Below, one piece after another: positions 5,938 through 13,067 of a stretch of 45,938 nt of DNA. Below the pieces are notes generated by a model, which had not been told where the DNA came from, ran no database searches, and saw only the letters and a list, made by a program, of their open reading frames with translations. Source of the DNA: a virus. The DNA is taken from positions 1 through 45,938 of the IMG/VR virus record IMGVR_UViG_3300045282_000043; one strand, 5' to 3'. Within the stretch, counting starts at the first letter, position 1. Every line of letters starts with the position of its first letter. The position numbers were made by a program, and so were the translations under genes.

Positions 5938-6399
5938 TTGAGCACGCGCAGTCACTTACAGCAATCGGCGCAGTCGCTAGAACCCGCCGGAGCCGTCCGG
6001 ACCCTTCCAGACTCAACCGGAGCCGTCCGGACGCAAAAGCCAATCTCAGCAACAAAAGAGTTACGTAGAAGATTAAGAGAATCAAATACACAAGCAATAA
6101 AACTACTCTATGCATCTGATATGACATTACAGGAGATTGGAGATAGATTATCTATTTCAAGAGAACGTGTAAGGCAGATATTGAAAGGCTATATTACTGC
6201 TAATGAAGGCGGTAAGCATCTAAAAGTTGTGCAGAGAAGAAAAGCTAAAGCTAGGATAATAGAAGAGAAAAGAATAAGAACACGTCAACATGGCCGTTAT
6301 TGTTATGTTCATTATGGATGCCGTTGTGTGATATGCACTAAAGCAAACACGGATTTTTGTAGGGCAGCATATCATCGAAGGAAGCGTAATGAGCAATAA
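5938..6399 (+). CDS. Sigma70 region-4-like HTH regulator with a C-terminal Cys cluster
   Basis: The first early gene, starting with TTG five bases after AGAGG. Residues 62-84 (MTLQEIGDRLSISRERVRQIL) match the region-4 helix-turn-helix of sigma factors, including the SRERVRQ recognition helix that contacts -35 boxes. The C-terminus is very basic and has several Cys and His residues (CYVHYGCRCVIC) that may bind zinc. No region 2 is present, so it is not a complete sigma factor. A transcription regulator that retargets or blocks host RNA polymerase is plausible. Residues 15-33 contain the repeat GAVRT twice. The next gene overlaps it by 11 bases. Confidence 0.7.
   Translation: MSTRSHLQQSAQSLEPAGAVRTLPDSTGAVRTQKPISATKELRRRLRESNTQAIKLLYASDMTLQEIGDRLSISRERVRQILKGYITANEGGKHLKVVQRRKAKARIIEEKRIRTRQHGRYCYVHYGCRCVICTKANTDFCRAAYHRRKRNEQ
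5987..6032 (+). repeat. Pair of 16-bp G+C-rich direct repeats
   Basis: CCGGAGCCGTCCGGAC occurs at 5987-6002 and 6017-6032, exactly 30 bp (10 codons) apart, within the start of the sigma-like gene. The core palindrome GTCCGGAC also occurs at 4505-4512 in the late control region. It may be only a coding repeat or may be a protein binding site. Confidence 0.6.
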
Positions 6400-6790
6400 A
6401 AAGACTATGAGTGTCTTTACTGACACTCCAGTCACACAAACAGATTGGAAGAAAGAAATACTTGATAATATCGCATTAGGTGGTAAAGCATCTCAGACTG
6501 TAAAGCCTATCATCGGCGGACACCTTAATCACGTACTGAATCTATCATCTGGTTTGCCACGCTTTCAAACAAACGTCATTAAAAGATTCACGTTCATTCA
6601 CAATCAACCAGCTTTGCTGAGTGTTCTAAATCCATTTGCTATTAGATGCTGTCTCTGTAAGCAAGTGATTAGTTATCCTTGCTGGTATTATGAGGTGAAA
6701 TATGCTGTAAATCACTTTCACTACTTCGTATGTTTCGACTCGGCTTCGCCGGAACGTCCGTCAACTAAGTGTTATAGGAGAGAATTATGA
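6389..6790 (+). CDS. Hypothetical protein with a Cys/His cluster (133 aa)
   Basis: Not recognised. The C-terminal half has RCCLCKQVISYPCWYYEVK followed by HFHYFVC, a spacing that suggests a zinc-binding finger. The N-terminal part is helical. The start is supported by AAGGAAG upstream and by the 11-base overlap with the regulator gene. It contains LNPFAI, a weaker version of the NPF motif seen elsewhere. DNA or RNA binding is possible but unproven. Confidence 0.55.
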   Translation: MSNKKTMSVFTDTPVTQTDWKKEILDNIALGGKASQTVKPIIGGHLNHVLNLSSGLPRFQTNVIKRFTFIHNQPALLSVLNPFAIRCCLCKQVISYPCWYYEVKYAVNHFHYFVCFDSASPERPSTKCYRREL

Positions 6791-7008
6791 TTACAGCAGC
6801 TATTCTGTTTGAAGATGGTAAACCAGTAAGAGCATGGAAAGATGATAGGTCTATCTATAATGCATATGTTTGGGCACATAAGCATTATTGTCTTGAAGAT
6901 GAAGGATTACTATTACATAGACTACCTGAGTGGTTAGAAGTAAAATTCTATATTCTAACCGAAGAATCTTTTAACAAGCTCATTAATGGAGAGAACAACA
7001 ATGAATGA
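6787..7008 (+). CDS. Hypothetical protein (73 aa)
   Basis: Not recognised. A compact alpha/beta-looking small protein beginning MITAAILFEDGKPVRAWKD, acidic towards the middle. It is coupled to the previous gene by an ATGA overlap, and its end overlaps the start of the next gene. It is probably one of the small host-modifying early proteins. Confidence 0.55.
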   Translation: MITAAILFEDGKPVRAWKDDRSIYNAYVWAHKHYCLEDEGLLLHRLPEWLEVKFYILTEESFNKLINGENNNE

Positions 7009-7213
7009 AAACATCTGGTATCATCAGTGTAGCGACAGAGCCGTTAACCTACTGCAATATTGGCTCAGTCGTGAACGTGTCATTGATGCACGTAGCAGTA
7101 GACTCAATCAATCATTAGAGTTTATTGCAGAGCAAGCCGCGCATAATGCACGCATCGCAGTAACGATGGATAGAATGGCGAAAGGAGAAATTAAAACATT
7201 ATTTGCCATTTAG
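7001..7213 (+). CDS. Small early protein (70 aa)
   Basis: ATG 7001 is chosen over the in-frame ATG 6986 because GGAGAG lies at normal distance before 7001. The protein is helical, with MDRMAKGEIKTLFAI at the end. Codons are richer in G+C than in the neighbours, as in the next gene and the ssDNA-binding protein gene, which may mean strong expression. Function is unknown. Confidence 0.55.
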   Translation: MNENIWYHQCSDRAVNLLQYWLSRERVIDARSSRLNQSLEFIAEQAAHNARIAVTMDRMAKGEIKTLFAI

Positions 7214-7237
7214 CATAAGCAGAGGCGGTCACTTACA
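7212..7237 (+). repeat. Intergenic box, copy 1
   Basis: This starts with AGCATAAGCAGAG and ends with ACTTACA. It matches 23 of 26 bases of the box at 7651-7676. It lies in the gap before the gene at 7273. It may be part of a promoter, an RNA processing site or a translational element. No clear -35/-10 pair was found. Confidence 0.6.
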
Positions 7238-7272
7238 CAAGAGTAAACAGTTAGTCCAACAGGAGAATGAAA

Positions 7273-7581
7273 ATGAGCAACTTTCGTAACACGCCGACAC
7301 TAACCTCAGATAACAAAGAAGGAATGGTTAAGAGGTATGTCCATCAGCCGTTAACGAACGACCACTATGGAATCCATTTCACTATTCAAGAGAATGGTCG
7401 CATCCTTTTGCGTAGTGAAGGAACGCTTGTAGCAGGCTCGAAAGATGAATACGAGTATGACGAAGTAGAGATTCCTGCTAGTCTCGTATTCAAACTTGCT
7501 ACACTACTGAAAGCAACTCGAACGATTAAATTCGTTTCTGTTGCTGAAGCAGCGAATATGCCAGCAGTGGAAGAGGTTTAA
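7273..7581 (+). CDS. Early protein, probably beta-rich (102 aa)
   Basis: Not recognised. ATG 7273 is preferred to ATG 7267 because AGGAG (7261-7265) is seven bases from the former and only one from the latter. The middle (GIHFTIQENGRILLRSEGTLV) looks like beta strands and the end is helical. Codon use is less AT-rich than most early genes. It has its own non-overlapping leader with the box at 7212-7237, and a strong hairpin follows it, so it may be a small, strongly expressed unit. Confidence 0.55.
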   Translation: MSNFRNTPTLTSDNKEGMVKRYVHQPLTNDHYGIHFTIQENGRILLRSEGTLVAGSKDEYEYDEVEIPASLVFKLATLLKATRTIKFVSVAEAANMPAVEEV

Positions 7582-7598
7582 GAGGTTTAGTTTTCTGA

Positions 7599-7628
7599 GA
7601 GCCGTTCTGCTATAGAGTAGGACGGCTC
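7599..7628 (+). other. Strong RNA hairpin after the 7273 gene
   Basis: GAGCCG (7599-7604) and CGGCTC (7623-7628) begin a stem that extends to about 12 pairs with two G-T pairs and a six-base loop. No T-run follows, so it is not a typical intrinsic terminator. An mRNA 3'-end stabiliser, processing site or Rho-dependent end are possible. Confidence 0.5.
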
Positions 7629-7650
7629 AATTGAGCACTAAAAACCCCTA

Positions 7651-7676
7651 AGCATAAGCAGAGACGGAGACTTACA
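7651..7676 (+). repeat. Intergenic box, copy 2
   Basis: This is near-identical to 7212-7237 (three differences in the centre). It lies 18 bases before the zinc-ribbon gene at 7695, whose ribosome site is weak. Two similar leaders in front of two non-overlapping genes suggest a shared control signal. Confidence 0.6.
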
Positions 7677-7694
7677 AAATGATAGGCAAAATCA

Positions 7695-8375
7695 ATGATA
7701 TGGAATTGTCCACAGTGCGGACAGGAATTAGGAGAACTTAATGCTTATTGTATGTATTGTAAACATTCTAATGGAACTACAATCTACAATCCAGACCCAT
7801 ATTTCGTACGTGAAATTAGAATCTATCACATAGGAGTAAAGATTATGGATTACGCTCAGATGAACGAGGCCGATGCGATGCAAGCAATAGAATCAAATGT
7901 CAATATGACTCCGCAGGAAAAACTCCATGCGAAGTTATTTTGGCATGAAACAATGCTAGTAAAAGATATGGATTTACTGACATTGCGAGCACATAGAGAA
8001 GAGTTAGCACAAATAGCATTTGAAGCTAGAGCAAGATTACATGCTGTAGACGCTGTAGAAGAGGATACGAAAAGGAAAGCTAAAGCAAACAATAAGCCTA
8101 CTGGATTCGAACGTTCACTAAACGTAGATGAAACAGCCACAAATGCAATAAACACGATTAAGACACGTCAAACTAAACTCTCCAAGGCAGAGAAGATTAT
8201 TGCTAACATGGTAAAGAATGGAATTGATGAAGAGACTGCAAGAAAGCTAATGAATGCTGGAACATTGTTAGCAGCTGCGAAACTAAAAGATTCTGAAGAG
8301 GCTAAAGAGGAAACAGCAAAGCTAGAGAAGGCATCTAGTGCTTTTAATCCTTTTGCTAAGAAAGTGAGTCAGTAA
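7695..8375 (+). CDS. Zinc-ribbon plus coiled-coil protein ending in FNPFAKK
   Basis: The N-terminus has a four-Cys ribbon (CPQCG, then CMYCK, residues 4-23). A long helical, Ala/Glu/Lys-rich body follows. The C-terminus is SAFNPFAKKVSQ. The FNPFAKK segment also occurs in the large late protein at 22966-26784, there with an identical 23-base DNA stretch. It may be a replication or recombination adaptor given the helicase gene next door. The family is not recognised. Confidence 0.6.
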   Translation: MIWNCPQCGQELGELNAYCMYCKHSNGTTIYNPDPYFVREIRIYHIGVKIMDYAQMNEADAMQAIESNVNMTPQEKLHAKLFWHETMLVKDMDLLTLRAHREELAQIAFEARARLHAVDAVEEDTKRKAKANNKPTGFERSLNVDETATNAINTIKTRQTKLSKAEKIIANMVKNGIDEETARKLMNAGTLLAAAKLKDSEEAKEETAKLEKASSAFNPFAKKVSQ

Positions 8376-8415
8376 TGATTATCAAATTTGCAGTTAATAT
8401 AGCAGGCGAAGCCTG

Positions 8416-9990
8416 ATGGCTCTAACACAAATACTCCGTCAACAGTGTAAGGTCTGCGATAAGATAGCAGTAGAAATATCACGCATCAAAATCGGTAAGA
8501 CTCTTCTAATCAAACTTGCTTGTGGACACACTCTCTCTTCACAAGTATTAGCTACGGGAGCCGCTAGCGTATATGAGAATATCATATTCACAGATGGCGG
8601 AAAGCCTAGACCGTATCAAATAGAAGCAATAAAGTTTGGTGAAGCTGCTGATTGTAATTTCATATTAGCAGATGAACAAGGTCTAGGAAAGACAATCGAA
8701 GTTGGTTCACTTCTCAAATTACATCCTGAACAGTTGCTTCCGGCTGTAATAGTTTGTCCCTCAGCCGTTAAGCTCCAGTGGCTTTACGAATTGAAGCATA
8801 TCTGCGGAACGGATAAACAGTTTCTTCCTCAAGTGATCTCTTCTGGAATTGAGAAGGCCATTCCCGGCTTTCAAATCTACATCATCACATATGACATTCT
8901 GAAGAACAAGGACGTTCTTGATTTCCTTCCTGAAGGATACATCAAAACAGTCATTATTGATGAATGTCAAAAGATTAAGAATCATCTCTCTGAAAGAGCG
9001 AAAGCCGTCCAGAGAGTTGCACGTAGCGCAAAGCATGTAATTCCTATGAGTGGTAGTCCAATCTACAATCATGCTGGAGAATATTTCACAGTATTGAATT
9101 TAGTCGCTCCAATGAAGTTTCCACACTATCAAAGATACATAGACAACTATTGTGATTCATATAACAACGGCTGGGCACAGAAGATTGGAGGATTAAAGAA
9201 TAAAGACCTTTTTCATGCTGAGACAAAGGATATTATCATTCGTCGAACGAAGGCAGAAGTTCTGCCTGATTTGCCAGAGAAAGAAAGAAAGTTTCATCAC
9301 GTTGAATTAGACAGAAAACTTAACAAGGTGTATGATGCCTTGATAAAGGAACTAGAAGATTCAATGTATGATGAAGATGCTTTCGGTGCTACAGGCAGTG
9401 CAATAGCAATCATGAGCAGAATGAGACATATTACAGGCATATCAAAGGTTGCTGAGTGTGTAGACTTCGTAACAGAGTTTCTGCTATCTACAGATAGAAA
9501 GATAGTAGTCTTTGTTCATCATCACGATGTGATGGGAATGTTACAGACTCAATTAGACCAATGGTGTGCTGAAGGAGATTTTGGTAAGGTGTGTGTTCTT
9601 CACTCTGGCTTGAGTGGAAATGAAAGAACAGCATTAGTAGAAATATTCAAAAGCTCCGCCGACAGGCGGGTGATGCTGTGCATGTTCACAGAAGGATTAA
9701 ATCTTCAATTCTGTTCTGATGCTATCGTTCTTGAACGTCAATGGACACCAAAGAAAGAAGAGCAATCAGAAGATAGGTTCCATCGGTTTGGTCAAGTAAA
9801 CAAAGTATCTATCACGTATTTCATTGCTAGTGGAACGATAGATGATTTTCTAACAGAATTAGTAGAAATAAAGCGTGCTCGCATAGCGGCTACAGTAGAT
9901 AATGAAGATATAGAATGGAATCAACAATCCTTAATGAAGGAGCTTGCAGAAGCTCTGATTACTCATGGTAGAAAGGCTTGGAGTTTATGA
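8416..9990 (+). CDS. SF2 DNA helicase/translocase, SNF2-like
   Basis: The 524-residue protein carries motif I DEQGLGKT (K92), motif II DECQ (D182), motif III SGSP and motif VI QSEDRFHRFGQ near residue 453. The last is the hallmark of SNF2/RapA-type ATPases that move along double-stranded DNA. Residues 1-50 add a small domain with Cys and His (CKVCDK, ACGH) that may bind zinc. In phages this family is found among replication and recombination genes and may remodel forks or remove bound proteins. The gene overlaps the next start by four bases (ATGA). Confidence 0.9.
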   Translation: MALTQILRQQCKVCDKIAVEISRIKIGKTLLIKLACGHTLSSQVLATGAASVYENIIFTDGGKPRPYQIEAIKFGEAADCNFILADEQGLGKTIEVGSLLKLHPEQLLPAVIVCPSAVKLQWLYELKHICGTDKQFLPQVISSGIEKAIPGFQIYIITYDILKNKDVLDFLPEGYIKTVIIDECQKIKNHLSERAKAVQRVARSAKHVIPMSGSPIYNHAGEYFTVLNLVAPMKFPHYQRYIDNYCDSYNNGWAQKIGGLKNKDLFHAETKDIIIRRTKAEVLPDLPEKERKFHHVELDRKLNKVYDALIKELEDSMYDEDAFGATGSAIAIMSRMRHITGISKVAECVDFVTEFLLSTDRKIVVFVHHHDVMGMLQTQLDQWCAEGDFGKVCVLHSGLSGNERTALVEIFKSSADRRVMLCMFTEGLNLQFCSDAIVLERQWTPKKEEQSEDRFHRFGQVNKVSITYFIASGTIDDFLTELVEIKRARIAATVDNEDIEWNQQSLMKELAEALITHGRKAWSL

Positions 9991-10208
9991 TTGACACAAA
10001 TGGTAATGTTATTGATGTAGAAGCAAGAATCAAACATTTAGAAAATTTAGGGGAAATTGATTCCAACTGTAAGATGTGTCAAGAGATATTTTATCCAGCT
10101 ATTAAAGCTGGAAAAATGATTTCAAATGTATTTGCTCCAAGACATAAAGCTAGTCCACGTTGTGAGTCTGGTAAATATGCTCATTGTACTTGTGACACTT
10201 GTTTCTGA
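9987..10208 (+). CDS. Cys-rich small protein (73 aa)
   Basis: ATG 9987 overlaps the helicase stop and is better placed than an upstream TTG. Two Cys pairs lie at CKMC and CTCDTC, with a further Cys in PRCESG, so zinc binding is likely. The end pattern (HKAS, CESG, HCTCDTCF) is one I associate with widespread phage hypothetical proteins. The function of those is unknown. Confidence 0.6.
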   Translation: MIDTNGNVIDVEARIKHLENLGEIDSNCKMCQEIFYPAIKAGKMISNVFAPRHKASPRCESGKYAHCTCDTCF

Positions 10209-10220
10209 TAGGAGAAGATG

Positions 10221-10400
10221 ATGAAAACTTTGAATTTGAAAATCATTATTAGATTACGCGATGGTAAACAGCAACAATTTACTATTAGTGGCAGTATTCA
10301 GAATCCAGACATTGATATTGAAATAGTATCTTTTGATATTGAAAGGGCTATTAATGTCAATACAGAATATCGTGCTCATGTTGAACTTCTAGAAGAATAG
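10221..10400 (+). CDS. Hypothetical protein (59 aa)
   Basis: Two adjacent ATGs (10218 and 10221) exist. The second is six bases from AGGAG and is preferred. The short protein alternates hydrophobic and charged residues (LKIIIRLRDGK, DIDIEIVSFDI) as in a small beta fold. No function is recognised. Confidence 0.5.
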   Translation: MKTLNLKIIIRLRDGKQQQFTISGSIQNPDIDIEIVSFDIERAINVNTEYRAHVELLEE

Positions 10401-10414
10401 GAGTGGCGAAGCCG

Positions 10415-10585
10415 ATGAAATCTTACAAACTGACTGTGTTCATCGAAATTGATGATTACAATCTAAATGCTCCATCACTGGAGACGTGTAAAGACTATGT
10501 GATTGATTCACTAAACACTCCAGACAACGATCATTTTGGTATTAAGAAAATTGAATGTCAAGCTGAAGAAGTGGAGAATTTCTAA
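10415..10585 (+). CDS. Hypothetical protein (56 aa)
   Basis: A GTG at 10403 lies inside the ribosome site itself, so ATG 10415 is preferred. The beginning KSYKLTVFIEIDDYN resembles the beta start of the preceding gene product, so the two may be diverged duplicates. It ends one base into the next gene. Function is unknown. Confidence 0.5.
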   Translation: MKSYKLTVFIEIDDYNLNAPSLETCKDYVIDSLNTPDNDHFGIKKIECQAEEVENF

Positions 10586-11142
10586 TGTGTATGCTGGGCG
10601 AACTACTTGAACCAAAACTATTAACTGAAAAACCTGTAATAGGTTATAGAGGATGGTATATTAAAAATGTAAAAGAAGATGGTTATGAGTTATTTCCATT
10701 AAATAAACAATTAGATATTCCATTTAATAAAGATATAACAAAGGCAATTTTGTGTAGATATGATGAAAATACTCACTTCTTAGAACATGAATGTGGCTTA
10801 TATAGCTACTACAACTACTACTACTACTACAACAACAATAACTACTACAACTACTACAACTACTACTACTACAACAACTACAACAACTACTACAACTACA
10901 ACAACTACAACAACTACTACAACTACTATGTTGCCGGAAAAATTCAACATAGTGGAAAAATTGCACATCACAAATTAGGTTATCGTTCAACACTTGGTAA
11001 GCCAATACTATTAGTCAAATTAACTCCCAAGGAAGAATTAGATAAGAATTTTCAGAAATTTCTAGAACATTTCAATACAGTAGTGCAGAGAACAGCAGAT
11101 TATTACGGATGTGAAACAATCTATCATGAGGATTTCAAATGA
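10585..11142 (+). CDS. Phage protein with an expanded Tyr/Asn-repeat loop (185 aa)
   Basis: Residues 1-72 (GYRGWYIKN, AILCRYDEN, HECGLYSY) and 116-185 (VAGKIQHSGKIAHHKLGYRST) look like the two halves of one conserved small phage domain whose function is unknown. Between them residues 75-115 are only Tyr and Asn, encoded by a TAC/AAC microsatellite. The repeat sits in the turn between CGLY and VAGK, so the fold may tolerate it. The ribosome site GGAG is clear, and the stop overlaps the next start as ATGA. The tract may be a slippage-prone, prion-like or binding segment. Confidence 0.65.
   Translation: MCMLGELLEPKLLTEKPVIGYRGWYIKNVKEDGYELFPLNKQLDIPFNKDITKAILCRYDENTHFLEHECGLYSYYNYYYYYNNNNYYNYYNYYYYNNYNNYYNYNNYNNYYNYYVAGKIQHSGKIAHHKLGYRSTLGKPILLVKLTPKEELDKNFQKFLEHFNTVVQRTADYYGCETIYHEDFK
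10807..10929 (+). repeat. TAC/AAC trinucleotide microsatellite
   Basis: Forty-one consecutive codons are TAC or AAC apart from one AAT (10837) and a terminal TAT (10927). Only the first codon base varies (T or A). Order is irregular, not a higher-order repeat. The period of three keeps the reading frame open on gain or loss of units. Confidence 0.95.
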
Positions 11143-11750
11143 ATACAAATTTGAAGGATATAAATTTTGGTTTCAACACTTTTTGCGGACCGTCTGTAAT
11201 GAGTGCTTTAACAGGCAAATCAACAGATGAGTGTGCGGCTGTAATTTCAGCCGTTAGCGGTCGACAAGAAATCAGAGCCGTTAGCACCGCACATCTTATA
11301 GAAGCATTCAGAAGGCTTAGATTCGATATGAAACAGATAGATAAGATGGGTTATAGTCTATTCTCTAATCTATCTTATCTATCGCGTAGCGATGGTATGT
11401 ATATTGTAATGGTTCCTAAGCATGTAGTTGCTATTGAAGTAAGAGAGAATCAGATTTGGTTAGTAGATAATCACAGTAAACAACCTGTCGATGCCTCTGC
11501 AAGTGCAAGACTCACACAGAAATGTGAAGCAGTCTACAAGATTATAGAAAGACCAAGACCAATATTTATTGAAACTATCATTAGAGTAATTAATAATTAC
11601 GATAGTTACATCAGTATTGAAGCTATTGATAGATATGAGAATGCTGATGATGTACGTAGGAATCTCGGACGATTCACATTCAAAGATAGAAACGAACTCA
11701 CGAAGATTGTCAAAGAATTTCAACAATTTACACAGGTTGGAGAGAAGTAA
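11139..11750 (+). CDS. Papain-fold/C39-like cysteine peptidase-like protein (203 aa)
   Basis: The N-terminus NTFCGPSVMSALTG has the Cys16-Gly-Pro pattern of C39-like and related papain-fold peptidases. His95 in KHVVAIE and Asp110-Asn111 in LVDNHSKQP fit the His and Asp/Asn positions. Residues 140-203 form a helical appendage. A papain-like fold is fairly likely. Activity could be protease, amidase or transglutaminase-like, or lost. No signal peptide is present, so it acts in the cytoplasm unless exported by another route. It is coupled to the Tyr/Asn-repeat gene by ATGA. Confidence 0.55.
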   Translation: MNTNLKDINFGFNTFCGPSVMSALTGKSTDECAAVISAVSGRQEIRAVSTAHLIEAFRRLRFDMKQIDKMGYSLFSNLSYLSRSDGMYIVMVPKHVVAIEVRENQIWLVDNHSKQPVDASASARLTQKCEAVYKIIERPRPIFIETIIRVINNYDSYISIEAIDRYENADDVRRNLGRFTFKDRNELTKIVKEFQQFTQVGEK

Positions 11751-11944
11751 TGTATTTGATTCTTTCTATCTCATGTGTTCATTGTAATAAATGTGTAGTT
11801 AAGTTAACATCAGAGCATCCATTAGAAGAAACAAAAAGAGATGTTGAAGCTGAAGCAGGCAATATGTCTTGTTTGCACACTAGAGTAGTTGAATTAGTAC
11901 CAGATGGAGCCGTAAGGGAGCTTGAGGTGAATAATGACGTTTAA
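11750..11944 (+). CDS. Small Cys-containing protein (64 aa)
   Basis: The N-terminus ISCVHCNKC suggests a metal site. The rest is acidic. GGAGAAG precedes the start, which overlaps the peptidase-like gene stop by one base. It has the look of a small phage regulator or adaptor, but nothing specific is recognised. Confidence 0.5.
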   Translation: MYLILSISCVHCNKCVVKLTSEHPLEETKRDVEAEAGNMSCLHTRVVELVPDGAVRELEVNNDV

Positions 11945-11950
11945 GAAAGA

Positions 11951-12142
11951 ATGGAATGTGAAATAATGCAATTACCAGCATCAACATTTTGTTCTTTTTG
12001 TAATAAAAATTATAATAATTGTAAAGTAGCTATTAAACATGATACTAACGAAGTATCTATTTGTACTGATTGTATTATGGTTTGCCTTGATACAATATTT
12101 AACTTGTGTGACAAGAAAATAAAAGAGACTTCTAATGATTGA
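11951..12142 (+). CDS. Stand-alone ClpX-type C4 zinc-binding domain
   Basis: The 63-residue protein is almost entirely one domain. CSFCNK, a middle part ending VSIC, and TDCIMVCLDTI follow the pattern of the N-terminal zinc domain of ClpX (CSFC ... YICDECVDLCNDI). The four zinc Cys are those of CSFC and ICTDC. In ClpX this domain dimerises and binds adaptors and some substrates. A free copy could compete for adaptors or redirect ClpXP. There is no AAA+ module. ATG 11966 is an alternative start and leaves the domain intact. The stop overlaps the nuclease gene. Confidence 0.75.
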   Translation: MECEIMQLPASTFCSFCNKNYNNCKVAIKHDTNEVSICTDCIMVCLDTIFNLCDKKIKETSND

Positions 12143-13067
12143 TATAATCTCCTCACCGAAGGTGAACATAGTATTAGATGCATCAAAGATAGACTTATTT
12201 GAAACGTGCCCTGCCAGATACAACTTCAGACATAATCATAATAAAGGATTGCCTATTGTACAAAAGGCTAAAGCATTAGATTTGGGAACATTAGCACATG
12301 AAGGATTAGGAGTCTACTTCACTGCGCTCAGTAGAGGAGAACATTACAATGATAGAATGCAGGCTTGCCTGATGAAAATGCGAAGCATTGCAGCCGATCC
12401 TACCCAATCCAATTCAGAACCAGAAGAAGCGCAGAGATTGTTTAGAGCTGTAGAAGAAAGCTGTGATTATTGGAGAGCAGAGGATGAGAATTGTATTGAA
12501 GTATTGAATGTAGAACAGCCGTTCGCATACGTGCTCTATGAAGATGATACTGTAAGAATTATTATTTCGGGCAAGATAGATCTTCTATGTAATTTCAGAG
12601 GAATAGGAAGAAACTCTAGCTACGAACGGCAGCCGATAGACCATAAAACATTCTCACGAGATGGAGTTGTATTACGTAAATCCAATCAATTTATTAATTA
12701 TTGTGTAGCAGTAGATTCTAACTATTTGGTTGTCAATCGCATAGGATTACAAAACCCTAACGTGAAGAATCCGAAACCGATTGAAGAGAGGTTTGTAAGG
12801 TTGCCACTCTCATATGATCCAATCTATAAGCAGGATTGGAAAGATAATCTCACCAAAATGCTTTTGAATGAGTATCTTGGTTGTATTGCAGAAGATTCGT
12901 GGCCTGAAAAGCCCACGTCATGCAACAAGTTCAATCGTCTATGTGAATATTATAATATCTGCGATAGCAGTGGACAGGATGCAAAAGATAACAAGTTAGA
13001 GAATGAATATATTGAACAAGAAGTTTGGGACGTTACGAAGAATCTCACAAGTGAGGTAGACAGATGA
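12135..13067 (+). CDS. PD-(D/E)XK nuclease, Cas4/RecB-like
   Basis: A 310-residue DNA exonuclease of the RecB-like family. The catalytic core is visible as GKID (D149) and PIDHK (D169, K171). Cys25 in ETCPARY together with Cys263, Cys270 and Cys276 near the C-terminus suggest the iron-sulphur cluster of Cas4 and AddB. Phage relatives usually sit with RecA-like ATPase and ssDNA-binding protein genes, as here, and process ends for recombination or replication. It overlaps both neighbours slightly. Confidence 0.85.
   Translation: MIDIISSPKVNIVLDASKIDLFETCPARYNFRHNHNKGLPIVQKAKALDLGTLAHEGLGVYFTALSRGEHYNDRMQACLMKMRSIAADPTQSNSEPEEAQRLFRAVEESCDYWRAEDENCIEVLNVEQPFAYVLYEDDTVRIIISGKIDLLCNFRGIGRNSSYERQPIDHKTFSRDGVVLRKSNQFINYCVAVDSNYLVVNRIGLQNPNVKNPKPIEERFVRLPLSYDPIYKQDWKDNLTKMLLNEYLGCIAEDSWPEKPTSCNKFNRLCEYYNICDSSGQDAKDNKLENEYIEQEVWDVTKNLTSEVDR

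Noticed and set aside
10807-10929. Diversity-generating retroelement variable repeat
   Set aside because: Only T/A differences at first codon positions are seen, with no template repeat or reverse transcriptase gene in the window. Slippage explains it better.
10787-10978. Open frame giving poly-threonine across the microsatellite
   Set aside because: It is the second frame of the TAC/AAC repeat. The real gene is the frame from 10585, which has good flanking sequence and coupling.
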